DNA of 6,821 nucleotides from an uncultured Planctomycetaceae bacterium (GTDB lineage Bacteria; Planctomycetota; Planctomycetia; Pirellulales; Pirellulaceae): contig CALBTA010000682.1 in assembly GCA_937967755.1 (NCBI GenBank), positions 1-6,821 of the forward strand. Direction: 5' to 3'. A model generated the notes under the pieces. That model was given only the letters and a program-made list of their open reading frames with translations. It was not told the origin of the DNA and made no database searches. How positions within the stretch are numbered: the first letter of the stretch is position 1; the number at the start of each line of letters is the position of its first letter. Made by a program: the position numbers and the translations under genes. Below are positions 1 to 5,222 of this stretch, one piece after another.

Positions 1-29
1 GCGTTGAGATGAGAAGTGAAAAGAAGACT

Positions 30-64
30 GCCCTCACCCCGGCCTTCCCCCACGGGGAGAGGGA
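30..64. repeat. CCCTCACCCC / GGGGAGAGGG hairpin repeat
   Basis: A C-rich arm with CCCTCACCCC and CCTTCCCC is followed after a three-base loop by GGGGAGAGGG, giving a short imperfect hairpin (core pairs 46-50 with 54-58). CCTCACCC recurs at 72-79. Sequences of this kind are, from general knowledge, common interspersed intergenic repeats in planctomycetes and several other bacteria. Only one copy is in the window, so its repeat status rests on recognition and not on evidence seen here. Confidence 0.4.
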
Positions 65-97
65 GAAATGGCCTCACCCAGAAGTCGGAGGGAGAGT

Positions 98-340
98 GAA
101 TTCACCAACACCGTCGGTTAGGCGGTACTTTGGTGAATCCTGACGTTCCGGCCAATACGAAGGAGTTTGCGTAAGTGGTTGTTAGTTCAGTAGTTAGCGA
201 GAATTCAGGGGGCCTGCGAATGAGCGAGAGATTCACCACTGGCACTGCCGGGCGTGAAAAGTGGTGATTGACGTAAGTTCAGGGTGAGTCCGAAGTTATC
301 AACAATTGCGGAAACGTCAGTGGTGAATGCAGTGGTGAGA
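98..340. repeat. Cluster of six ATTCACCACT-like words in both orientations
   Basis: The word ATTCACCACT or its complement AGTGGTGAAT, allowing variants, occurs at 98-108, 130-138, 231-240, 260-269, 319-328 and 331-340. ATTCACCAA at 100-108 and TTGGTGAAT at 130-138 form a 9-base inverted repeat, with a second short pair inside it (ACCG 110-113, CGGT 123-126). The copy at 231-240 is the exact complement of that at 319-328. The last two copies are 12 bases apart on the same strand. The role is unknown. Candidates are protein binding sites, a degenerate repeat element, or slippage-derived filler. Confidence 0.5.
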
Positions 341-371
341 CATTTGTGGAAAGCGTAGAGGGGGGCTGACA

Positions 372-1310
372 TCACGCACGCGAGATGACGAGCGTTGCAG
401 ACATCGCAGTGATGGTAAGCGATAGGAGCAGCAGGGCCAGGCGAAGGTTGCGGGCGGTTGCGTTGCCCAAAGCGATGGCGGCTAGTTGGTGCATTAGCGC
501 GAGGGCCGTGAGGATCGAGGTGACCAGCAGCCCGGTTGCCCAAATATTGCCACCCATCAGCCTGGCTTGCTCCGCATTGCCGGAAGAAAGGAGAACCCAC
601 ATGCCGAGCGGAACTTGCGACAGCGTGGCCAACAGCGCGATGCGGCCGCCCCAGGTGACAACGCCGTTCAGCGAAGCCGCGTCACGATCGTCCGATGCCA
701 ATGGGCGGCGCGCCAGTTCAGCGTGGGCCAGCCAACTTGTCAGCAGCGCACAGGTGGCGAAGCTGGCGATCCAAACGTGCAACCATCGCGAAGCGAGTTC
801 CGCTTGAAAGATCAGTTCCCGAAAACCAGCAGCATTGATGGTTTCGCCTTCGGGCGAGGTGGCCGCCAAATGGGCGATGGCGGTCATGAGCGCCGGAAAG
901 TGCCAGAGCAGATTCGACGCGGCGGCTAGCGCAACAATCGCATGGCCGATCCGTCCAGCGGCTGATCGCGGCGGCAGCCACTTCCACCACGCGATGTAGA
1001 TCACCATGCACAGCACATAGAACGCCAACTCCCACAACCCAAAATAGATTTTCGACGGCAATCGCTCGAGTGCCGCAAAATATTCGGCGTTGCCTCCGAT
1101 CCACAACAACCAGCCATTAGCCAGACCGATCACCGCCCCCAACCCGAAACAACCGAGTGACCAATGGGCCAGCCGCCGACCGAGTTGATCGCCGATCGTG
1201 CGATCGCGAAAGCGAACCCACTGCACGGCGATGCACGCCAGCGGACCTGATGCCGCGACGTTCATCGCCAACAGGTGAGCGGCCAACAGGATGGTCTGGA
1301 CGAAAATCAT
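372..1310 (-). CDS. Eight-helix membrane protein, distantly cytochrome bd subunit I-like
   Basis: No function is established. The 312-residue product has about eight hydrophobic helices. Counting from a GTG at 1358, they lie near residues 17-47, 63-88, 104-126, 137-163, 186-214, 235-259, 271-295 and 303-326. I chose the ATG at 1310 (residue 17 of that longer frame) because the first helix begins there and the extra residues are not hydrophobic. Neither start has a good ribosome site. The order of motifs recalls CydA: a histidine in helix 1 (His28), a G-V/L-x-x-G helix 2, a WELAFY helix 3, a SNL-containing helix 4, RWLHVW with His194 in helix 5, and a GRIALLA helix 6. The quinone loop and the methionine haem ligand of CydA appear absent. 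A haem-binding or electron-transfer membrane protein is therefore a guess. CopD/PuuD-like membrane families are alternatives. It stands alone, divergent from the tRNA gene. Confidence 0.72.
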   Translation of the reverse strand: MIFVQTILLAAHLLAMNVAASGPLACIAVQWVRFRDRTIGDQLGRRLAHWSLGCFGLGAVIGLANGWLLWIGGNAEYFAALERLPSKIYFGLWELAFYVLCMVIYIAWWKWLPPRSAAGRIGHAIVALAAASNLLWHFPALMTAIAHLAATSPEGETINAAGFRELIFQAELASRWLHVWIASFATCALLTSWLAHAELARRPLASDDRDAASLNGVVTWGGRIALLATLSQVPLGMWVLLSSGNAEQARLMGGNIWATGLLVTSILTALALMHQLAAIALGNATARNLRLALLLLSLTITAMSATLVISRA

Positions 1311-1363
1311 TGCGGAATCACAAGGGAAAGTGCGGTTTGCCAACTGGGCGAATCGCACGTCCG

Positions 1364-1392
1364 TTGACGGTTTTCACAATCGACATTAGCAT
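1364..1392 (+). promoter_or_regulatory. Candidate sigma-70 promoter for tRNA-Val
   Basis: TTGACG (1364-1369) and TAGCAT (1387-1392) are separated by 17 bases and match the -35 and -10 consensus at 5/6 and 4/6 positions. Transcription would begin near 1399, about 40 bases before the mature tRNA, a normal 5' leader length. It lies in the gap between the divergent membrane-protein gene and the tRNA. Planctomycete housekeeping promoters are poorly defined, so this is a motif-based call. Confidence 0.45.
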
Positions 1393-1438
1393 GAACGGCC
1401 ATCGCTGCTGATGCAACGACAGCCATGTAAATTGTGCA

Positions 1439-1513
1439 GGGCGCTTAGCTCAGTCCGGTTAGAGCGTCTGCCTTACACGCAGAATGTCACAGGTTCGAAT
1501 CCTGTAGCGCCCA
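1439..1513 (+). tRNA. tRNA-Val (anticodon UAC)
   Basis: A complete cloverleaf can be folded by eye. The acceptor stem is GGGCGCT (1439-1445) with AGCGCCC (1506-1512) and discriminator A1513. The D stem is GCTC (1448-1451) with GAGC (1462-1465). The anticodon stem is TCTGC (1467-1471) with GCAGA (1479-1483). The loop CTTACAC places TAC at 1474-1476, which reads valine GUA/GUG codons. The variable loop is 5 bases, and the T arm is ACAGG-TTCGAAT-CCTGT (1489-1505). All stems are perfectly paired. The 3' CCA is not encoded, since CTT follows the discriminator, and must be added by nucleotidyltransferase. No integrase or attachment-site duplication is seen next to it. Confidence 0.97.
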
Positions 1514-1515
1514 CT

Positions 1516-1559
1516 TGGAACCTACCCGAGAACCTCGGACGGATTAACAATCCGTTCCA
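1516..1559 (+). other. Three-stem structured element just after tRNA-Val
   Basis: TGGAAC (1516-1521) pairs with GTTCCA (1554-1559), enclosing two tight hairpins that both have AAC loops: CCGAG/CTCGG (1526-1530 with 1534-1538) and GGATT/AATCC (1541-1545 with 1549-1553). The second hairpin can instead extend to seven pairs, ACGGATT/AATCCGT. The element starts three bases after the tRNA discriminator. It could be the tRNA trailer structure that ends transcription or guides 3' processing, or the leader of the gene at 1619. There is no U-run after it, so a standard intrinsic terminator is not supported. Confidence 0.5.
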
Positions 1560-1607
1560 CTACCGAGGCTATTGGTCTGCCGACCGCTTCTGCCAACCGA
1601 ACATTCC

Positions 1608-1612
1608 AAGGA
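1608..1612 (+). promoter_or_regulatory. Ribosome binding site for the gene at 1619
   Basis: AAGGA lies six bases before the ATG at 1619. It supports that start for the charge-block protein, whose composition alone could not have fixed the start. Confidence 0.6.
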
Positions 1613-1618
1613 TTAGAA

Positions 1619-2197
1619 ATGCCGCGTAAGAAACGAGACGATTACGAAGAAGATAGCTTCTTGGACGAAGAGATCGCCGACTTCGATGACGAGGACGAGG
1701 AACTCGATGAAGAGGACAGCGAAATCGAGGAAGAAGTAGACGAAGAGGAGGAAGAAGCAGCGCCCAAGCGAAGGAAAAAGGCTTCGACGAAATCGACGCG
1801 GAAGACCAAACCGAAAGCCAAGCCCAAGGCCAAAAAGAAAGCGAAGAAAGACGAAGCGGAAGATGACGAGGCCGGCGAAGACGAACCGGCGAAGGACGAA
1901 AAATCAGACGCAGACAACTCCGAGGCCGCTGAGGAAGAGCCTGAGGAGGAGATCGACTATCCGCCCGATGACGAGCAAGCCGTGGCAGCACTGAAGAATT
2001 TACGCGTGCGGTTGGACGTTAGCGAGAAGGGAAATGTCTGGCGGGTAATTTTCAACGAAGCCGCCAAGGACCAGGCGTTGTTGCTGCTCGGCGGCTTGCC
2101 GGCCTTGAAGGAGCTTTGGCTGCTGGGCAGCAAGGTGACGCCTGACGCCGCGGAGAAATTCAAAGAAGACCACCCAAAGATGACCGTCTATTCGTAG
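1619..2197 (+). CDS. Charge-block protein with C-terminal leucine-rich-repeat-like unit
   Basis: Function unknown. The 192-residue product has four blocks. Residues 1-48 are strongly acidic (runs of Asp/Glu). Residues 50-77 are Lys/Arg-rich with Pro-Lys-Ala repeats resembling bacterial histone-H1-like tails. Residues 78-119 are acidic again. Residues 120-192 are folded-looking. This last part has AVAALKNL, a short VWRVIF strand, then LLGGLPALKELWLLGSKVTPDAAEKF and a HPKMTVY end. That matches the two-repeat leucine-rich-repeat unit of many planctomycete proteins (pattern L-x-x-L-P-x-L-x-x-L-x-L-x-x-T-K-V-T-D-A, ending near a proline). There is no signal peptide or membrane helix, so it is probably cytoplasmic. 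The basic block could bind nucleic acid or polyphosphate. That is inference, and the nearby ppk1 makes the second option only mildly attractive. Coding potential is supported by the ribosome site and the repeat-like end. Confidence 0.85.
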   Translation: MPRKKRDDYEEDSFLDEEIADFDDEDEELDEEDSEIEEEVDEEEEEAAPKRRKKASTKSTRKTKPKAKPKAKKKAKKDEAEDDEAGEDEPAKDEKSDADNSEAAEEEPEEEIDYPPDDEQAVAALKNLRVRLDVSEKGNVWRVIFNEAAKDQALLLLGGLPALKELWLLGSKVTPDAAEKFKEDHPKMTVYS

Positions 2198-2205
2198 CCA
2201 ACTTG

Positions 2206-2291
2206 GTAGCGGGGGCTTCCAACCACCGGTAAGTCGCGTTGGCGAGCGCTGCGGCGCTAAGGAGAGTACGGTGGCTAGAAGCCCCCGCTAC
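2206..2291. repeat. 86-base palindromic element (REP/MITE-like)
   Basis: A perfect 14-base inverted repeat (2206-2219 with 2278-2291, core GCGGGGGCTTC) encloses further pairing: CCACCG (2223-2228) with CGGTGG (2269-2274), and a central hairpin AGCGC/GCGCT (2245-2249 with 2254-2258). The whole can fold into one long hairpin. It lies 8 bases after the stop of the 192-residue protein. No target-site duplication is evident at its edges. It may act as a terminator-like structure for the upstream gene, or be a non-autonomous repeat copied elsewhere in the genome. Confidence 0.7.
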
Positions 2292-2314
2292 TGTCAGCCG
2301 GTACATTCGGAATA

Positions 2315-2336
2315 TTCGGCGCTTCGTGCCGCCGAA
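2315..2336 (+). terminator. Possible hairpin terminator before ppk1
   Basis: TTCGGCG (2315-2321) and CGCCGAA (2330-2336) form a 7-base-pair stem with an 8-base loop, followed by CTTTG. The U-run is only three bases, so termination is uncertain. It sits between the charge-block gene and the candidate ppk1 promoter and may instead be a regulatory hairpin. The stem overlaps an 8-base palindrome, GAATATTC, at 2310-2317. Confidence 0.3.
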
Positions 2337-2351
2337 CTTTGCGCCATCGCT

Positions 2352-2379
2352 TTGGGCTCTTGCGCGCGCAAGGTAGAAT
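2352..2379 (+). promoter_or_regulatory. Candidate ppk1 promoter with palindromic spacer
   Basis: TTGGGC (2352-2357) and TAGAAT (2374-2379) are 16 bases apart. The -10 matches consensus at 5/6 positions, the -35 only at 3/6. The spacer contains a perfect 14-base palindrome, CTTGCGCGCGCAAG (2359-2372), which fills it almost exactly. That position suits an operator or a MerR-type activator site. Transcription would start near 2386, leaving about 42 untranslated bases before the ppk1 GTG. Confidence 0.42.
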
Positions 2380-2427
2380 AGCAATACCAAATCCGCCTTC
2401 GCCTTTCACCCAACCTGTGAGCCTACT

Positions 2428-4593
2428 GTGTCGGTAACTCCTTTCCTGGCAGAGCACTTCATCAACCGCGAGATGAGTTGGTTGGAATTCAATGCGCGCG
2501 TCCTGGAAGAAGCCCAGGATGAAGCAACACCGCTGCTGGAACGTGTGAAGTTCCTGTCGATCTTCAGTTCGAACCTTGACGAATTTTTCATGGTCCGCGT
2601 GGCGGGGCTGCGTGAGCAGGCGTTTTCCGCCGGGACGGCACAAGACGCCAACCCGGATGAGTTGAAGCCGCTGGAGCAGTTGCGGTTGATCAGCCAGCGA
2701 ACGCAGCAGCTTGTCGCCGATCAATACGCCTGCTTGAACAACGAAGTGCTCTCGAAGTTAGAGGCCGAAGGCATTCGCATTGTCGGGCGTGAGGAAGGGG
2801 GGAAGAGTAAAGCCCTTGACGAATTCTTCAACGATACGGTCTTCCCGGTGCTAACGCCCATGGCGATCGACCCCAGCCATCCTCGGCCACGATATCACAA
2901 CCGCGGGCTTTACCTGGCGGCGATGCTCACCCGGCGGAGCGGCCTAGGGCCGAAGAACTTGTTCGCGGTCGTACACATTCCCCAGGTTTTGCCGCGGCTG
3001 GTCCCCGTGCCCACCAAGAAGGGTCAGGCGTTCATCTTCTTGGAAGAGCTTGTCGCCGCCCGGTTGCCTGAGCTGTTCGGTGGCTTCGACGTCGACACGC
3101 GAGCCAGTTTCCGCGTTACGCGCGATAGCGATATCGACATCATCGAGCAGGAATCGGACGACATGCTGCGGATGATCGAAGAACGACTGCGCGCCCGCCG
3201 GCGGGCGGATGCGGTCAGGCTGGAGATTTCCGCCGAAGCTGACGACGAACTGGTGCAGCAGCTTGTCGAACAAGAGCAGCTTCGCAGCGATGCCGGCGAC
3301 GGGTACTCGGAAGTTTACAGTGTGCCGGGGCCGGTCGACCTGACTGGTTTGATGAGTTTGGGCGGACTGGTTGACCGCAACGACTTGCGTGATCCGCCGT
3401 TCACCCCGCAGCTGGCCCGCGGGTTACGGCGGGGCGGTTATGATGAACTGTTCCACACCATCGCCCGCCGCGATGTGCTGCTGCACCATCCTTACGATTC
3501 GTTCAAACCGGTGGTCGAATTCATCGAGCGGGCGGCCGAAGACCCGCGGGTGCTGGCGATCAAGCAGACGCTTTACCGCACCAGCGGCGACTCGCCGATT
3601 GTGCGTTCGCTCATCTCCGCGGCGGAAGAAGGAAAGCACGTTACCGCGCTGGTCGAGTTGAAAGCTCGTTTCGACGAGGAAGCGAACGTCAGTTGGGCCC
3701 GGCAGATGGAACGGGCCGGTATTCACGTCGTGTACGGGTTTTTGGATTTGAAGACCCACTGCAAGGTTTCGCTGGTCGTCCGCCAAGAGGATTCGGGCTT
3801 GAAGCGGTACGTTCACCTGGGAACCGGGAATTACAACCCGACGACCGCCCGCATCTATACCGACATGGGCATCTTCACAGCCGACGATGACATCGCCGAA
3901 GATGTTTCGGGCTTGTTCAATCTGCTGACTGGCTACTCGCAAGGTCAAACTTGGAACAAACTGATCGTCGCGCCGGAAGACTTGCACCGCCGCACGATTC
4001 AATTGATTGAAGAACAGACAGCGCTCGCCGAAGCCGGCAAGCCTTCACGCATTTTCGCCAAATTGAATTCCTTGGTCGACCGGCGCACCATCGAAGCCCT
4101 TTACCGTGCCAGCCAAGCGGGTGTGCCGATTGAATTGGTGGTTCGCGGCATTTGTTGCCTGCGGCCGGGGATCAACGGGCTTTCAGAAAACATTCGTGTG
4201 ATCAGCATCGTCGACCGTTTCCTGGAGCACAGCCGCATCATGGTCTTCGGACCCGATGAAGATGCCAGCGTTTTTCTGGCCAGCGCCGATTGGATGCCGC
4301 GCAACTTCTACCGCCGGGTGGAAGTGATGTTCCCCATTGAGTCGAGCGCCTTGAAAACTCGAATCTTGGAAGAGATTCTGCCTGCGTTCGCGAAGGACAA
4401 CGTCAAGGCCCGTTTGCTGCGGGCCGACGGGAAGTACGACCGCGTGAAACCGGCCCGAGGCGAAGTGCCCTACCGCTCGCAAGAGGAATTCTTAAAACTT
4501 CATTTGGCGATGATTCCGGAAAAGCCCCCGGCCAGCGTAAACGGCAAGGAAAGACGGAAGCGGCCACGGAAGCCGCGCAAGGCACAAAAGTAA
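2428..4593 (+). CDS. ppk1: Polyphosphate kinase 1 (PPK1)
   Basis: PPK1 reversibly transfers the terminal phosphate of ATP onto inorganic polyphosphate through a phosphohistidine, at the inner membrane or in polyphosphate granules. The 721 residues are of normal family length. The N-terminal domain (about 1-105) opens with FINREMSWLEFNARVL and contains SSNLDEFF (Asn49). A head domain (about 110-320) and two phospholipase-D-like domains follow. Catalytic residues align with E. coli PPK at a constant offset of 9 through the C-terminal half: His444 (E. coli His435, the phosphorylated residue) in KTHCKV, His463 in HLGTGNYN, His601 in FLEHSR, Arg384 and Arg414 (magnesium site), Tyr477 and Arg573. 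The last 20 residues are a Lys/Arg-rich tail (KERRKRPRKPRK) beyond the core fold. The start is a GTG with no clear Shine-Dalgarno, chosen because the protein begins at the usual family position. sixA follows 27 bases downstream, suggesting an operon. Confidence 0.97.
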   Translation: MSVTPFLAEHFINREMSWLEFNARVLEEAQDEATPLLERVKFLSIFSSNLDEFFMVRVAGLREQAFSAGTAQDANPDELKPLEQLRLISQRTQQLVADQYACLNNEVLSKLEAEGIRIVGREEGGKSKALDEFFNDTVFPVLTPMAIDPSHPRPRYHNRGLYLAAMLTRRSGLGPKNLFAVVHIPQVLPRLVPVPTKKGQAFIFLEELVAARLPELFGGFDVDTRASFRVTRDSDIDIIEQESDDMLRMIEERLRARRRADAVRLEISAEADDELVQQLVEQEQLRSDAGDGYSEVYSVPGPVDLTGLMSLGGLVDRNDLRDPPFTPQLARGLRRGGYDELFHTIARRDVLLHHPYDSFKPVVEFIERAAEDPRVLAIKQTLYRTSGDSPIVRSLISAAEEGKHVTALVELKARFDEEANVSWARQMERAGIHVVYGFLDLKTHCKVSLVVRQEDSGLKRYVHLGTGNYNPTTARIYTDMGIFTADDDIAEDVSGLFNLLTGYSQGQTWNKLIVAPEDLHRRTIQLIEEQTALAEAGKPSRIFAKLNSLVDRRTIEALYRASQAGVPIELVVRGICCLRPGINGLSENIRVISIVDRFLEHSRIMVFGPDEDASVFLASADWMPRNFYRRVEVMFPIESSALKTRILEEILPAFAKDNVKARLLRADGKYDRVKPARGEVPYRSQEEFLKLHLAMIPEKPPASVNGKERRKRPRKPRKAQK

Positions 4594-4604
4594 GAGCCGC
4601 ATTC

Positions 4605-4611
4605 AGGAGGG
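4605..4611 (+). promoter_or_regulatory. Strong ribosome binding site for sixA
   Basis: AGGAGGG lies nine bases before the ATG at 4621, within the 27-base ppk1-sixA gap. It is the best Shine-Dalgarno in the window and contrasts with ppk1, which has none visible. It fixes the sixA start. Confidence 0.8.
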
Positions 4612-4620
4612 ATCGAGTCT

Positions 4621-5121
4621 ATGCTTCGTCGGCTAATCGTAATGCGGCACGCGAAGAGTTCTTGGGATTCCGGTGTTCCTGACGACCACAGCCGGCCGCT
4701 GAACGCCCGCGGGCGTCGCGATGCCCCGTTGGTCGCCGCCCGGCTGCAAGAAATTGGCTGGGCACCTGAGTTGGTCGTCAGCAGTGATTCCGAGCGAACA
4801 ACCGAGACGCTGCAGCGGATGCTGGAAGAGTTTTCGCCGGCACCACAGTTCGAGTTCACACGCGCGCTCTACCACGCCGGCATTCATGAGATCCGTGAGG
4901 CGATCGTGAACACTTCGCATGAAGTCTCCACCGTGATGGTGCTGGGCCACAATCCCGGCTGGCAGCAAGCCGTGGCCTGGCTGTCGGATCAGCAAATCGC
5001 AATGACCACGGCCAACGCAGCGCTGCTGGAAACCGAAGGTGAATCCTGGCGCGAAGCCCTACAAGACGACCGCACCTGGCAACTGGTCGACGTGATCCGC
5101 CCGAAGGAGTTGGTTGGCTGA
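4621..5121 (+). CDS. sixA: Phosphohistidine phosphatase, SixA family
   Basis: A cytoplasmic histidine-phosphatase (RHG/phosphoglycerate-mutase fold) protein of 166 residues, normal for SixA. Visible motifs are LIVMRHAKSSW near the N-terminus with the Arg9-His10 pair (His10 being the expected phospho-acceptor), SRPLNARGRRDA (residues 24-35), SSDSERTTET (54-63, with active-site Arg59), and VMVLGHNPG with His110. The C-terminal W-x-L-V-D-V-x-x-P-K-E-L ending is typical of bacterial SixA. Family members remove phosphate from phosphohistidine. In E. coli SixA acts on the nitrogen phosphotransferase protein NPr, following earlier reports on the ArcB HPt domain. Here it sits directly behind ppk1 and is probably cotranscribed. 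The physiological target cannot be read from the sequence. All catalytic residues appear intact. Confidence 0.92.
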   Translation: MLRRLIVMRHAKSSWDSGVPDDHSRPLNARGRRDAPLVAARLQEIGWAPELVVSSDSERTTETLQRMLEEFSPAPQFEFTRALYHAGIHEIREAIVNTSHEVSTVMVLGHNPGWQQAVAWLSDQQIAMTTANAALLETEGESWREALQDDRTWQLVDVIRPKELVG

Positions 5122-5141
5122 GCAGAGGAAGTACAAATTCG

Positions 5142-5165
5142 CCGCCTCATATTTTGGCGAGGCGG
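5142..5165. terminator. Hairpin between convergent genes, possible bidirectional terminator
   Basis: CCGCCTC (5142-5148) pairs perfectly with GAGGCGG (5159-5165) around a 10-base loop. It lies 20 bases after the sixA stop and 57 bases beyond the stop of the convergent kinase gene. Neither strand has a strong U-run, although the minus strand continues into CGAATTTG. Position and symmetry favour shared transcription termination. Confidence 0.45.
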
Positions 5166-5222
5166 AAGGACGGAGGCCAGGCGTCGGAGTATATATTGTG
5201 CAGTGGCTTGGAGTGGAGAATT

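Larger units (their letters stand above)
1..371. other. Intergenic region with short repeats, no supported gene
   Basis: No reading frame here has a credible start, ribosome site or recognisable protein. A minus-strand frame runs from 600 down to 205, but most of it lies antiparallel-shifted inside the membrane-protein gene and its tail over this region is repeat-derived. The region contains a hairpin repeat near 30-64 and a scattered ATTCACCACT-like word (98-340), both listed separately. It is the 3' flank of the minus-strand gene that stops at 372. I see no clear U-tract terminator for that gene. Confidence 0.6.

Noticed and set aside
296..304. DnaA-box-like TTATCAACA
   Set aside because: It is a single copy with a mismatch to TTATCCACA and has no cluster or AT-rich unwinding region around it, so an origin is not supported.
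205..600. Minus-strand open frame of 131 codons
   Set aside because: It overlaps the membrane-protein gene in another frame, and its tail runs through the ATTCACCACT repeats. Nothing in it resembles a known protein.
1439..1559. tRNA-Val as an integration site for a mobile element
   Set aside because: No integrase gene, no duplicated tRNA 3' end and no change in gene character downstream are visible within the window.
1642..1917. Minus-strand serine-rich frame of 91 codons
   Set aside because: The serine runs are the reverse complement of acidic codons in the real gene. It has no independent support.
1569..1991. Minus-strand Arg/Pro/Leu-rich frame of 140 codons
   Set aside because: It is the mirror of the Asp/Glu/Lys-rich coding strand, overlaps the supported gene at 1619 and has biased low-complexity composition.
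3424..4002. Minus-strand frame of 192 codons inside ppk1
   Set aside because: It is fully antisense to catalytic PPK1 sequence and arises from high G+C coding bias.
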